Source: DATEJJ01 sp039649115
GTDB lineage: Bacteria > Actinomycetota > Actinomycetes > Mycobacteriales > Micromonosporaceae
Assembly: GCA_039649115.1 (NCBI GenBank)
Contig: JBBWZQ010000142.1
Span: forward strand, 1 to 29,503
Direction: 5' to 3'
DNA: 29,503 nt
The translations under genes and the position numbers were made by a program. Shown in pieces: positions 1 through 8,208 of this stretch (position 1 is its first letter; each line of letters begins with the position of its first letter). The notes beneath the pieces were generated by a model that was not told where the DNA came from, did no database searches, and saw nothing but the letters and a program-made list of their open reading frames with translations.

Positions 1-827
1 TACACGTAGTACGGCACTGTCGTCGTCTCCGATCCCGGGCCTCCTTGCGTCGCGACGAAGATCTCGCCGAACAGCTGGAGCACGTAGATCATCCCGAGCA
101 GGATGGCGAGCTCGAAGTACGGGCCGAGCAGGGGCAGCGTGATCGCCCGGAACTCACGTACGACCCCGGCGCCGTCAATGCGCGCCGCCTCGCGGACGTC
201 CTCCGGAATGCCCTGGAGGCCGGCGAGCAGGATCAGCATCATGAACGGCGTCCACTGCCAGACCAGCGCGGCCACCACGGCACCCATCGGGCTGACCGAC
301 AGCCAGTCCACGGTGGGCCCCTGCTGCGCGCCGAACAGCCGCCAGATGGCGTTGAGCACGCCGTCGAACAGCCCGTACGTGGGGTTGTAGAGCGCGTGCT
401 TCCACAGCAGCGCGGAGGCCACCGGCATCACCAGGAACGGCGCGATCAGCAGCGTGCGGGCCAACCCGCGGCCGGGGAACCGGCGGTCCAGCAGCATCGC
501 CAGCACCAGCCCGACCACCAGGCTGATGAGCACCACCGACACCGTCAGGACCACCGTGTTCACGACCGCCGCGCGCAGCCGGGCGTCGGTGAACACGTAC
601 TTGTAGTTGGTCAGCCCGGCGAAGCTGCGGTCACCGGGGCGCAGGATGTTCCAGTTGAGCGATGAGATGACCAGGGTCGCGATGAACGGCACCTGGGTGA
701 CGATGATGGTGAAGACCAGTGCCGGCAACAGCGGCGCACGCCGGATCCACCGGGCCTTCGCGGCCAGCCCGTCGCCGGCCCGGGGACGCACGTCCTTGGG
801 CACGCTCTGGGTGAGTGTCGTGGTCAT
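1..827 (-). CDS. Sugar/polyol ABC transporter permease, MalF-type (3' end cut by window edge)
   Basis: This is an inner-membrane permease of a CUT1-type (carbohydrate uptake) ABC importer. Translating the minus strand from the ATG at 827 gives an open frame of about 275 residues running off the window. It has a charged N-terminus, a first hydrophobic segment (LFTIIVTQVPFIATLVISS-like), several further hydrophobic stretches, and the cytoplasmic EAA loop (EAARIDGAG, then FRAITLPLL), which docks on the ATPase. MalF-type proteins are usually about 290-310 residues, so little is missing. It lies 59 bp downstream of the binding-protein gene and is probably cotranscribed with it. A purine-rich GAGAGGG precedes the ATG. 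The partner permease is expected just outside the window. Substrate is inferred from the binding protein; the family call is firm. Confidence 0.93.
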   Translation of the reverse strand, partial: MTTTLTQSVPKDVRPRAGDGLAAKARWIRRAPLLPALVFTIIVTQVPFIATLVISSLNWNILRPGDRSFAGLTNYKYVFTDARLRAAVVNTVVLTVSVVLISLVVGLVLAMLLDRRFPGRGLARTLLIAPFLVMPVASALLWKHALYNPTYGLFDGVLNAIWRLFGAQQGPTVDWLSVSPMGAVVAALVWQWTPFMMLILLAGLQGIPEDVREAARIDGAGVVREFRAITLPLLGPYFELAILLGMIYVLQLFGEIFVATQGGPGSETTTVPYYV

Positions 828-886
828 GGGTACCCTCTCATCCGGTGCGGCGGTGGCCCGGCGGACCGGGCCACCACCCCCCTGAC

Positions 887-2263
887 CTATTTGGCGTATT
901 TCTTGGCCACGTCGGCGGCCAGCGTCTGGCCGTCGGCCAACGCCTTGTCCACTGTGGTCTGTCCGGCGATCGCCGCACTCATCTCCTGACCCACCTTGGT
1001 ACCCAGGTCGGCGAACTCGGGAATGTCCACGAACTGCACGCCCACCGTCGGCCGCGGCTGCACGCCCGGGTTGGTCGGGTCGGCCTCCTGGATCGCCGCC
1101 AGGGTGATGTCGCCGAACGCCGACGCCGCCTGCTTGTACTGGGCCAGCGCGTAGGTCGAGGCCCGCTTGCCCGAGGGCACCCGCGACCAGCCCAGCTTCT
1201 CGCCGACCAGCTTCTCGTAGTCCTTGCTGGAGGCCCACAGGATGAACTTGGCCGCCGCGTCCGCCTTCTTCGACGTCTTGGGCATCGCCCACGCCCATGC
1301 CCACAGCCAGCCGCTGGCCTTCGTCCTGACCACCGGCGCGTACACGTAGCCGACCTTGCCGGCCACCTTGCTCACCGACGAGTCCTCCAGCGAACCGGCC
1401 GCCGACGTCGCGTCGTACCACATCGCGACCTTGTTCTGCGACATGGCGTTCAGGCACTCGGTGAAGCCGGCCTGCGACGCGCCCGGCTCACCGTGCGCCT
1501 TGACCAGGTCGACGTAGAACTTCGCCGCCGCGGTGAACTCCGGCGAGTTGACCTGCGCCTTCCAGTCCTTGCTGAACCAGGTGCCGCCGAACGTGTTGAC
1601 GACCGTGGTCATCGGGGCCATGTTCTCGCCCCAGCCGGGCAGGCCGCGCAGGCAGATCCCCTTCATGCCCGGCTGCGCGCCGTCCATCTTCGCCGCCAGG
1701 TCCGCCACCTGCTGCCAGGTCGGCCGGTCCGGCATCGTCAGTCCCTTGGCCTGGAACAGATCCTTGCGGTACATGAGGAACGACGACTCGCCGTAGAACG
1801 GCATGCCGTACAGCTTCCCGTCGTCCCCGGACAGGCCCGCCACGATCGGCTTGAGCAGGTCCGGGTAGTCGAAGTTCGCGTCCGCCTGCGCGTACGTGCC
1901 CAACTCGTGCAGCCACCCGTTCTTCGCCCAGATCGGCACCTCGTACATGCCCACCGTGGCCACGTCGTACTGCCCCGCCTGGGTCGCCACGTCCTGCGTC
2001 ACCTTGTCCCGCAGTTCGTTCTCCGGCAGCACCGAGTAGTTCACCTTGATGCCGGTCGACTTCGTGAACGAGTCCGCGGTCAGCTTCTGGATGTCGGTCA
2101 TCTGCGGGTTGGCCACCATCAACACGTTGATGCTCTGCGCACCGCCGCCGCCGCTGCTCCCACCGCCGCCCGCACCGGAACACGCGGACAGCGCCATGCT
2201 CGCCGCGGCGAGCCCGGCCATACCAAACACAACAGATCTACTCATTCTGCCTATCTTGGACAC
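887..2263 (-). CDS. Extracellular solute-binding lipoprotein, sorbitol/mannitol (SmoE/MtlE)-like
   Basis: A family 1 solute-binding lipoprotein of 458 residues that delivers a sugar or polyol to the ABC permeases. The N-terminus has a basic start, a hydrophobic stretch and the lipobox LSAC with Cys28 as the lipid-modified residue, followed by a Gly/Ser linker. Stretches such as YGESSFLMYRKDLF, RGLPGWGENMAP and GWLWAWAWAMP resemble what I remember of polyol-binding SmoE/MtlE proteins; this substrate assignment is by recall, not search. The start is GTG at 2263 with GGAGG six bases upstream; the in-frame ATG six codons later would trim the signal peptide. The gene sits between a DeoR regulator (66 bp upstream) and a permease. 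No ATPase gene is adjacent, so a shared MsiK-type ATPase (see 13184-14545) probably powers uptake. Confidence 0.93.
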   Translation of the reverse strand: MSKIGRMSRSVVFGMAGLAAASMALSACSGAGGGGSSGGGGAQSINVLMVANPQMTDIQKLTADSFTKSTGIKVNYSVLPENELRDKVTQDVATQAGQYDVATVGMYEVPIWAKNGWLHELGTYAQADANFDYPDLLKPIVAGLSGDDGKLYGMPFYGESSFLMYRKDLFQAKGLTMPDRPTWQQVADLAAKMDGAQPGMKGICLRGLPGWGENMAPMTTVVNTFGGTWFSKDWKAQVNSPEFTAAAKFYVDLVKAHGEPGASQAGFTECLNAMSQNKVAMWYDATSAAGSLEDSSVSKVAGKVGYVYAPVVRTKASGWLWAWAWAMPKTSKKADAAAKFILWASSKDYEKLVGEKLGWSRVPSGKRASTYALAQYKQAASAFGDITLAAIQEADPTNPGVQPRPTVGVQFVDIPEFADLGTKVGQEMSAAIAGQTTVDKALADGQTLAADVAKKYAK

Positions 2264-2329
2264 GGCATTCCTCCAGATGGGGGTGTACGGAGATGGTCGG
2301 TAAAGGTCAGGAGGTGCGCGGGTTCGAGG

Positions 2330-3091
2330 TCATACCCGGATCACCTGTGGCCCGAGCAGCGAGTAGCGGTGCGCCTCGGAGGCGGGCAGGGCGGTGTCCG
2401 TGATGATCGTCTCGAAGTCCGCGACCTCGGCGAAGCGGCAGAAGCTGCTCGCCCCGAACTTCGTGTGTATCCCGGAGAACACGCAGCGCCGGGCGGTCCG
2501 GACGACCTGCGCCTTGACGTCTGCGACGGCCGGATCCGGGGTGGTCAGGCCGTACTCGCGGGAGATTCCGTTGGCACCGATGAACGCGAGGTCGATCACG
2601 AAGCCGGCCAGCATCCTGGTGGCCCAGTGGTCGACGGTCGCCAGGGTCCGGCCGCGCACCCGGCCGCCAAGCATGAGCACCGTGACGGAGGTCGAGTTGG
2701 CGAGCACGGCGGCGATCGGCAGGGACGCGGTGACGACCGTCAGCGCGCGGTCGGTGGGCAGCGTCTCCGCGATCAACTGAGGAGTGAACCCCTCGTCGAT
2801 GAACAGGGTCTCGGCGTCGGCCAGCAGGCCGACCGCCGCGGCGGCGATGCGTCGCTTCTCGGGTACCCGGCGGGTGGTGCGCATCGCGAGCGTGGTCTCG
2901 AACCGGGCCGTCTCGACCGGGTACGCGCCCCCGTGGGTGCGCCGTACCAGCCCGCGGTGCTCCAGCTGGCGCAGGTCCCGGCGGATCGTCTCCGGCGCGA
3001 CGGCGAGGTCGGCGGCGAGCTTGCCGACATCGACGGTCCCCTCGCTGCGCGCGACGGCAAGGATGCGGTGCTGGCGTTCTTCGGCGATCAT
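2330..3091 (-). CDS. DeoR/GlpR-family transcriptional regulator (DeoR1)
   Basis: A 253-residue DNA-binding regulator expected to respond to a phosphorylated sugar and control the adjacent importer. Residues 1-57 form the winged helix-turn-helix with the family signature APETIRRDL and RRTHGGA. The remainder is the DeoR sensor domain (FIDEG at 97-101, MLGGRVRG near 140, IGANGI near 171). The start is ATG 3091, chosen because GGGAGGGAGGTG lies just upstream and the HTH begins immediately; a longer frame upstream has no family similarity. It aligns without gaps over about 210 residues with the regulator at 4329-5090, so the two are paralogs. Its sensor motifs deviate: DEGFTP where the family usually has DxGTT/ST, and GIHTKFG where the paralog has ADHSKFG. 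Effector specificity may therefore differ. Confidence 0.92.
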   Translation of the reverse strand: MIAEERQHRILAVARSEGTVDVGKLAADLAVAPETIRRDLRQLEHRGLVRRTHGGAYPVETARFETTLAMRTTRRVPEKRRIAAAAVGLLADAETLFIDEGFTPQLIAETLPTDRALTVVTASLPIAAVLANSTSVTVLMLGGRVRGRTLATVDHWATRMLAGFVIDLAFIGANGISREYGLTTPDPAVADVKAQVVRTARRCVFSGIHTKFGASSFCRFAEVADFETIITDTALPASEAHRYSLLGPQVIRV

Positions 3092-3135
3092 CTCGCACCT
3101 CCCTCCCCCGCCTTTTGGTGACGACTCGTTACCAC

Positions 3136-3172
3136 TGTCTAACACTGCTGAAATGATGTGACTACCTTCACA
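3136..3172 (-). promoter_or_regulatory. CRP-like operator and putative promoter of the DeoR1/polyol-uptake genes
   Basis: The 16-mer at 3157-3172 is TGTGACTACCTTCACA, a perfect TGTGA-N6-TCACA, the consensus of Crp/GlxR-type regulators. On the minus strand a possible -10 (TAGACA, 3136-3141) follows 15 bases later, so the site would cover the -35 region, about 36 bases from a putative start. That position suits either class II activation or repression. The -10 assignment is weak; the inverted repeat itself is certain. The rest of the 161-bp gap 3092-3252 shows nothing else clear. Confidence 0.55.
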
Positions 3173-3252
3173 CCGAGGTTTTCTCCGCCTGTTGCTGCCC
3201 GGTTGGGCAGGCCGCTTGATGGGGTTTGAGCACGGTAGCGGCGCCCTTCCGG

Positions 3253-4332
3253 CTAGGGTGGGGCGACCGTTCGGGCACCCGTCGTGCCCGTTTCTCGCCC
3301 GGTCACCCGGACCGACCCGGGGTCCGCGAGCGCCGCGACGTCCCCCGCCGTACCGGGCATGAGACACGCGGCCGTCCCCCAGGAGACGCCCCGCGCCAGG
3401 CGCCCGGCCGGGTCGCCGTCCCCGGGGGAGCGCAGCCGGAGCCGGTCTCTGGCGGAGGCGAGCACCCCCAACGTGTCCCCGGGGGAGCGCAGCCGGAGCC
3501 GGTCTTCGGCGGAGGCGAGCACCCCCAACGCCTCCCCGTGCAGCCAGCCGGCCAGCAGGGCGTCGCCGGCGCCGGCCGTGTTGACCGGCGTCACCGGGGG
3601 TGCGACGCCGTGCAGGGCCACGTCCCCCGACACAAACACCGCCCCGTCGGCGCCCAGGCTGACCAGCAACGCGCTGCCGGTACGGGCGTGCACCTCGGCC
3701 GCCGCGCGCACCGCGGCGGCGACCAGTGCCGGCCCGGATCCGGGCAGCGGGCGGCCGGTGAGCGAGGCGAGTTCGGTCGCGTTCGGGGCGAGCAGGTCCA
3801 CCGCGCAGCCGGCGGCGACGGCCAGCGCCTCGCCCGAGGTGTCCACGGCGGTCCGCGCACCGGCGCCCCGTGCCGCGTCCAGCAGCCGCGGCAGCAGGTC
3901 CCGCTCGCTCCCGGGGGGCAGGGAGCCGCTGAACACCGCCCAGCCCGCCGATCCGGCGTGCCGCGCCACCATCGCCACGAGCGCGTCGCGCTCCGCCGGC
4001 CGCAGCGGGGCGCCCGGCGAGTTCACCTTCGTGGTACGCCCGCCCGCCTCCGCGACCGTCGTGTTGGTACGGGTCGGCGCCGACACCGGCACCAGCGCGT
4101 ACGGCAGCCCGTCCGCCTCCAGCAACAGGCGCAGGTGCTCGCCTTCGGTGCCGCCGGCCGGCAGTACCGCCAGCGTGCGGGTACCGGCCGCGTGCAGCGC
4201 CCGGGAGACGTTGACCCCCTTGCCGCTGGCCTCGACGGTCTCGGTCGAGGCCCGGTTGACCTCGCCGAGGTGCAGCGGCCCCGTGACGTAGGTCCGGTCC
4301 AGGCTCGGGTTGGGGGTGACGGTGAGGATCAC
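3253..4332 (-). CDS. fruK: 1-phosphofructokinase-family sugar kinase (PfkB) with internal 19-residue tandem repeat
   Basis: A cytoplasmic PfkB/ribokinase-fold kinase of 359 residues, probably phosphorylating fructose-1-phosphate or a similar ketose phosphate (tagatose-6-phosphate is the alternative). Visible marks are the N-terminal TVTPNPSLD, GKGVNVSRAL at 38-46, FSGSLPPG at 134-141, and the anion hole/catalytic GAGD with Asp257. The start is GTG at 4332, overlapping the regulator's TGA as GTGA, so translation is coupled. It is about 40-50 residues longer than usual; the excess is largely a near-duplicate 19-residue segment at about 268-306 (VLASAEDRLRLRSPGD, then VLASARDRLRLRSPGD), encoded by the 57-bp repeat described separately. 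The insert follows the catalytic Asp helix and probably forms a surface loop. No PTS component gene is nearby. Confidence 0.88.
   Translation of the reverse strand: MILTVTPNPSLDRTYVTGPLHLGEVNRASTETVEASGKGVNVSRALHAAGTRTLAVLPAGGTEGEHLRLLLEADGLPYALVPVSAPTRTNTTVAEAGGRTTKVNSPGAPLRPAERDALVAMVARHAGSAGWAVFSGSLPPGSERDLLPRLLDAARGAGARTAVDTSGEALAVAAGCAVDLLAPNATELASLTGRPLPGSGPALVAAAVRAAAEVHARTGSALLVSLGADGAVFVSGDVALHGVAPPVTPVNTAGAGDALLAGWLHGEALGVLASAEDRLRLRSPGDTLGVLASARDRLRLRSPGDGDPAGRLARGVSWGTAACLMPGTAGDVAALADPGSVRVTGRETGTTGARTVAPP
3424..3537. repeat. 57-bp tandem duplication (two units) inside the fruK-like gene; member of a dispersed repeat
   Basis: Two head-to-tail units, 3424-3480 and 3481-3537, both begin gggggagcgcagccggagcc and share the later block ggcggaggcgagcaccccca; only a few positions differ. 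The period of 57 keeps the reading frame. Each unit could fold a short hairpin (CCGGAG, loop, CTCTGG or CTTCGG, using G-U pairs). A related copy lies at 9191-9247 and a 16-base core at 19037-19052. Confidence 0.93.
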
Positions 4333-5090
4333 GCCTGGATCACCTCCACGCCCAGCCGGCGCAGCGGGCGCAGGGACGCCTCGGCGGTACCCCGGTCGGT
4401 GACCACGGCCTCGATCTCCCGTACGTCGGCGAAGCGCACCGAGGAGTCGACCCCGAACTTCGAGTGGTCGGCGAGCAGGACGGCCCGGCGGGAGGAGGCG
4501 ATGGCCCGGCGCTTGACCGCCGCCACGGCCGCGTCGGGACAGGTCAGGCCGTGGGCGACCGTGATGCCGTTGGCACCGAGGAGGGCGAGGTCGATCACCA
4601 GGTCCTCCAGCATCCGGGTCGCCCACTGGTCGACCGAGGCCAGGGTGTGGCCGCGCACCCGCCCGCCCAGCACCAGCACGGTCATCATCGGGCGGGCGGC
4701 GAGCTGGCAGGCGACCGGCAGCGAACTCGTGACGACCGTCAACGGGCGCTCCGGTTCGAGGATCTCGGCCAGTGCCGCCGCGGTGGCACCCTCGTCGATG
4801 TAGACCGATTCGGCGTTGTCCAGGTGGGTCAGGGCCGCCCGGGCGATGTGCACCTTCTCCTCCCGCCGGGTGGTCGCCCGCTTGACGAGGGCGCCCTCGA
4901 AGCCGAGCCGCTCGACCGGAACCGCGCCGCCGTGTACCCGGCGCAGCAGGCCGTGCCGCTCGAGGATGTTCAGGTCCCGGCGCACGGTCTCCGGTGCGAC
5001 CTCGAGCGCGTGCGACACGTCGGTCACCTCGACCCGGCCACTGGCCCGGGCGCGGTCGACGATCCACCGCTGGCGCTCCACCGCGTACAT
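4329..5090 (-). CDS. fruR: DeoR/GlpR-family transcriptional regulator (DeoR2), cotranscribed with the sugar kinase
   Basis: A 253-residue regulator of the DeoR family, probably controlling its own operon with the downstream kinase in response to a sugar phosphate. The N-terminal HTH carries APETVRRDL and RRVHGGA. The sensor domain has YIDEGATA at 98-105, VLGGRVRG near 140, LGANGI near 171 and ADHSKFG near 207-213, all close to family consensus. The start is ATG 5090 with AGGGAG close upstream; the longer upstream frame looks non-coding. Its 3' end overlaps the kinase start by four bases. It is the same length as DeoR1 at 2330-3091 and aligns to it without gaps for most of its length, indicating duplication. 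The name fruR is by context only. Confidence 0.92.
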   Translation of the reverse strand: MYAVERQRWIVDRARASGRVEVTDVSHALEVAPETVRRDLNILERHGLLRRVHGGAVPVERLGFEGALVKRATTRREEKVHIARAALTHLDNAESVYIDEGATAAALAEILEPERPLTVVTSSLPVACQLAARPMMTVLVLGGRVRGHTLASVDQWATRMLEDLVIDLALLGANGITVAHGLTCPDAAVAAVKRRAIASSRRAVLLADHSKFGVDSSVRFADVREIEAVVTDRGTAEASLRPLRRLGVEVIQA

Positions 5091-5146
5091 AGCTCCCTGC
5101 CCGGCTAAGCCTGAACGTGCCCGGTCCTGTCCGAACCGGTGTGAGA

Positions 5147-5175
5147 TTTCTACCGCTAGAGCAACGAGCTGGCAA
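5147..5175 (-). promoter_or_regulatory. Putative sigma-70-type promoter of the deoR2-fruK operon
   Basis: On the minus strand TTGCCA (5170-5175) is followed after exactly 17 bases by TAGAAA (5147-5152), a reasonable -35/-10 pair. It lies about 57 bases ahead of the ATG at 5090, in the divergent gap between this operon and the ABC exporter genes. Confidence 0.45.
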
Positions 5176-5314
5176 TGACCTCGTAACATCGGGCACGCTG
5201 CGGGCCCCAAACGGGCAGGCTCGGTCAGCATCCACCGGTTGGTGGACGGCCGGGTCCACCCGGGCCGGGTCCGGCCGTAGCCGGCCGGTCGACGCGCCCG
5301 GACCGGCGTGGCGC

Positions 5315-5320
5315 GACCGT
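5315..5320 (+). promoter_or_regulatory. Possible leaderless -10 element of the ABC exporter genes (GACCGT)
   Basis: GACCGT lies six bases ahead of the ATG at 5327, which has no Shine-Dalgarno. It resembles the TAnnnT boxes found 6-7 bases ahead of five other genes here but lacks the first T, so this is a weak call. Confidence 0.25.
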
Positions 5321-5326
5321 GAATGC

Positions 5327-6232
5327 ATGGATGTCATCGAGGTGCGGAACCTCCGCAAGCGGTACGGGGACCAGGTGGCGGTGCACGACGTGTCGTTCCA
5401 GGTCGCGCACGGGGAGATCTTCGGGATCCTCGGCCCGAACGGTGCCGGCAAGACGACGACCGTGGAGTGCCTGAGCGGGCTGCGCACACCCGACTCGGGC
5501 AGCGTACGGGTGCTGGGCCTGGACCCCCGGCGGGACCGCGCCCAGGTGCGCGAGCGGGTCGGGGTGCAGCTCCAGGAGAGCCAGCTGCCTGACAAGATCA
5601 AGGTACGCGAGGCCCTCGACCTGTACGCCTCCTACTACGCCCGCGGTACCGAGTGGCAGGCGTTGGCGGGCGAACTCGGGCTGACCGGCAAGCTCGACAC
5701 GACGTTCGGCAAGCTGTCCGGCGGCCAGCGGCAGCGGCTGTCGATCGCGCTGGCGCTGATCGGCGATCCGCGGGTCGCCATCCTCGACGAGCTGACCACC
5801 GGCCTGGACCCGCAGGCCCGCCGGGACACCTGGCAGCTGATCGAACGGATCCGCGACCGCGGCGTCACGGTCGTGCTGGTGACCCACTTCATGGAGGAGG
5901 CGCAGCGGCTCTGCGACCGGATCGCCCTGATCGACTCCGGGCGGGTGGTGGCCACCGGCACCCCGGCCGGCCTGGTCGAGAAGGTCAGCGCGGAGCAGCG
6001 CATCCGGTTCCGGCCGTCGGCTGCGCTGGACGACCGGGACCTGCTCGACCTGCCCGAGGTGACCGCGGTCGAGCAGCACGGCGGCCAGGTGGTCGTCACC
6101 GGTACCGGCAACGTGCTGCACGCGGTCACCTCGCTGCTGGCCCACAACCAGATCGTCGCCGCCGAACTGCGCGTCGAGCAGGCCAGCCTCGACGACGTCT
6201 TCATCGCCCTGACTGGGAGGTCCGACTCGTGA
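5327..6232 (+). CDS. ABC transporter ATP-binding protein, drug-exporter (DrrA/CcmA) type
   Basis: The 301-residue ATPase of an ABC-2 type exporter, working with the permease at 6229-6969. It carries Walker A GPNGAGKTT, a Q-loop (VQLQESQL), signature LSGGQRQRLSIAL, Walker B AILDELTTGLDP and the switch His in VTHFMEEA. The C-terminal segment after about residue 220 is the accessory domain usual in this subfamily. The usual DEPT is DELT here, a variant I know from actinobacterial members. The start is the ATG at 5327; no Shine-Dalgarno is visible, so the message may be leaderless. The gene heads a plus-strand operon (ATPase, permease, kinase, regulator). The substrate cannot be told from sequence. 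Confidence 0.93.
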   Translation: MDVIEVRNLRKRYGDQVAVHDVSFQVAHGEIFGILGPNGAGKTTTVECLSGLRTPDSGSVRVLGLDPRRDRAQVRERVGVQLQESQLPDKIKVREALDLYASYYARGTEWQALAGELGLTGKLDTTFGKLSGGQRQRLSIALALIGDPRVAILDELTTGLDPQARRDTWQLIERIRDRGVTVVLVTHFMEEAQRLCDRIALIDSGRVVATGTPAGLVEKVSAEQRIRFRPSAALDDRDLLDLPEVTAVEQHGGQVVVTGTGNVLHAVTSLLAHNQIVAAELRVEQASLDDVFIALTGRSDS

Positions 6233-6969
6233 ATTCGTTCGCCAAGCTCACCAGCGTCGAGATCAAGCTGCTGCTGCGGGAGCCCGCGGCCGTCTTCTTC
6301 GGGGTCGCGTTCGCGCCGATCCTGGTGGTGGTCCTGGGCAGCATCCCGGGGTTCCGCAAGCCGGTCGCCGATCTCGGCGGTGCCCGGGTCATCGACCTGT
6401 ACGTGCCCGTCTGCGCCGCGTTCGTCCTGGCGATCCTCGGCGTCGCCGTGGTGCCGACCGCGCTGGCGATCTACCGCGAGCGGGGCGTGCTGCGCCGCAT
6501 GTCCACCACGCCGGTGCCGCCGGCCCGGCTGCTCGGCGCCAACCTCCTGGCCGGCCTGGCGATGGGTCTGGTCGCCATCGTCGCGCTGCTCGCGGTCGGC
6601 CGCATCGCCTTCGGTGTCGCGCTGCCCCGCCAGCTCCTCGGGTACGCGCTGGCCCTGGTCCTCGCCGCCGCGGCCGTGTTCGCCCTCGGCCTGGTGGTCG
6701 CCGCCGTGGCGCCCAGCGGCAAGGCCAGCTCGGTCATCGGGAACCTGCTGTTCTTCCCGCTGATGTTCTTCGCCGGCCTGTATGTCCCGCGCGAGGCGAT
6801 GCCGCACGGGCTGCGCCAGGTCAGCGACTACACTCCGCTCGGCGCCGGGGTGCAGGCGCTGCGCGACGCGTCCACCGGCTCCTGGCCGCACGCCACGCAC
6901 CTGGCCGTACTGGCCGGCTACCTGGCAGTCTTCTCTCTAGCGGCGGCCCGGCTGTTCCGCTGGGAGTGA
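6229..6969 (+). CDS. ABC-2 type transporter permease
   Basis: A membrane subunit of 246 residues forming the exporter with the preceding ATPase. About six hydrophobic segments are visible (for example FFGVAFAPILVVVLG, AAFVLAILGVAVVPTALAI, LLAGLAMGLVAIVALLAVG, ALVLAAAAVFALGLVVAAVA, VIGNLLFFPLMFFAGLYV and a last one near the C-terminus). FFPLMFFAGLYVP followed by a short linker is typical of ABC-2 permeases of the DrrB/YadH group. The start is GTG 6229, overlapping the ATPase TGA as GTGA, with GGGAGG eight bases upstream. Only nine bases separate it from the kinase gene, so the exporter and two-component pair are probably cotranscribed. Confidence 0.92.
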   Translation: MNSFAKLTSVEIKLLLREPAAVFFGVAFAPILVVVLGSIPGFRKPVADLGGARVIDLYVPVCAAFVLAILGVAVVPTALAIYRERGVLRRMSTTPVPPARLLGANLLAGLAMGLVAIVALLAVGRIAFGVALPRQLLGYALALVLAAAAVFALGLVVAAVAPSGKASSVIGNLLFFPLMFFAGLYVPREAMPHGLRQVSDYTPLGAGVQALRDASTGSWPHATHLAVLAGYLAVFSLAAARLFRWE

Positions 6970-6978
6970 GGTGTCCAG

Positions 6979-8208
6979 GTGACCCGGATCGCATGGCGGT
7001 ACCCCGGAGTATGGCGACGGCTGCGGTGGCTGGAGCGGGCGGTGCGGCTCGTCCCGTACGCCGCGCTGGCCACCTCCACCGTGCTCGACGTGCTCTGGTG
7101 GCCGCGCCAGCAACTGCCCGGCACCCTGGCGCTGGTCGCCGTCGCGGCGCTCTGGCTGGCCATCCCGCTTGTTCCACAGTGGACGGACAAGACCGCGCTG
7201 ATGGCCGGGTACTACGCCGGGCTCATCGCGCTGGCCGCGGTGCTCGTCGCGCGCAGCCCGGTCTTCGGGTACTTCGCCTTCACCGGCTACCTGCACACGA
7301 TCCAGTGCCTGCGCGGCTGGTGGCGGATCGCCGGGGTGGTGGCGACCGCGACGATCCTGTCCGTCTCGCAGTTGGGCGGCGTCGACAACCTGTCCCGCGC
7401 GACGCTCCCGGCCTTTGCCACGGTGGTCGTGTTCAACGCCACGGTCTCCGCCGCGGTGACGATACTGACCTGGATCGCGGCCGAGCAGACCGAGGCGCAC
7501 CGGCGCACCATCGAGAAACTCGAAGCGACGATGGCCGAGAACGCCGGGCTGCACACGCAACTGCTCGCGTCGGCGCGCGAGGCCGGGGTGCACGACGAGC
7601 GGGAGCGGCTGGCCGGGGAGATCCACGACACCCTGGCGCAGGGCCTGATCGGCATCATCACGCAGTTGCAGGCGGCCGAGACCGGCGCCGAGGACAACCG
7701 GCACCGGCACCTGGACACCGCCGCCCGGCTGGCCCGCGACAGCCTGTCCGAGGCCCGTCGTTCGGTGCGGGCGTTGCGGCCCGAGCCGCTGGAGGACGCG
7801 GCGCTGCCCGAGGCGCTGTCCGACGTGGTCGCGCGCTGGTCGGCGGACACGGGGGTACCGGCGGAGCTGGCCAGCACCGGCACCGCCCGCCCGATCCACC
7901 CGGAACTGGAGGTGTCGTTGCTGCGCACCGCGCAGGAGGCCCTCGCCAACGTGGCGAAGCACGCGGACGCCAGCCGGGTCCGGCTCACACTGTCCTACAT
8001 GGAGGATGTGGTGTCGCTCGACATCCGCGACGACGGGCGCGGCTTCGGGCCGGCCGGCGCGCCGCCGGACGCCGGCGGGGATGGCAGCGGCTTCGGCCTG
8101 ACCGCGATGCGCCAGCGGCTGCTGCGCGTCGCCGGTACCCTCGCCGTCGAGTCGGAGCCGGGCACCGGTACCGCCGTGTCGGCCAGCGTGCCGGCGGTAC
8201 CGGCATGA
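6979..8208 (+). CDS. NarL-type sensor histidine kinase (HisKA_3)
   Basis: A membrane histidine kinase of 409 residues that should phosphorylate the regulator encoded next. The N-terminal 165 residues hold roughly five hydrophobic segments, with no extracytoplasmic sensor domain of note. A helical linker leads to the dimerisation/phosphoacceptor box ERLAGEIHDTLAQG with His216. The HATPase_c domain shows TAQEALANVAKHA (N box), DIRDDGRGF (G1) and GFGLTAMRQRL (G2). The start is GTG 6979 with GAGGTG upstream. It directly follows an ABC-2 exporter, an arrangement common where a kinase senses a toxic compound or envelope stress and induces the pump; that role is inferred. It ends with an ATGA overlap into the regulator. 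Confidence 0.93.
   Translation: MTRIAWRYPGVWRRLRWLERAVRLVPYAALATSTVLDVLWWPRQQLPGTLALVAVAALWLAIPLVPQWTDKTALMAGYYAGLIALAAVLVARSPVFGYFAFTGYLHTIQCLRGWWRIAGVVATATILSVSQLGGVDNLSRATLPAFATVVVFNATVSAAVTILTWIAAEQTEAHRRTIEKLEATMAENAGLHTQLLASAREAGVHDERERLAGEIHDTLAQGLIGIITQLQAAETGAEDNRHRHLDTAARLARDSLSEARRSVRALRPEPLEDAALPEALSDVVARWSADTGVPAELASTGTARPIHPELEVSLLRTAQEALANVAKHADASRVRLTLSYMEDVVSLDIRDDGRGFGPAGAPPDAGGDGSGFGLTAMRQRLLRVAGTLAVESEPGTGTAVSASVPAVPA

Noticed and set aside
815..3121. A long plus-strand open frame of 768 codons antisense to the binding protein and DeoR1
   Set aside because: It mirrors real minus-strand genes, is extremely Arg/His-rich with no recognisable motif, and arises from high third-position GC.
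3092..3367. An extended N-terminus for DeoR1 starting at 3367
   Set aside because: The extension has no family similarity, crosses the CRP-like site and the end of the kinase gene, and the ATG at 3091 has an excellent ribosome site.
3983..3999. A GAGCG...CGCTC symmetric stretch as a LacI operator inside the kinase gene
   Set aside because: The spacing differs from the operators at 23814 and 23867 and the bases are ordinary Ala/Glu/Arg codons.
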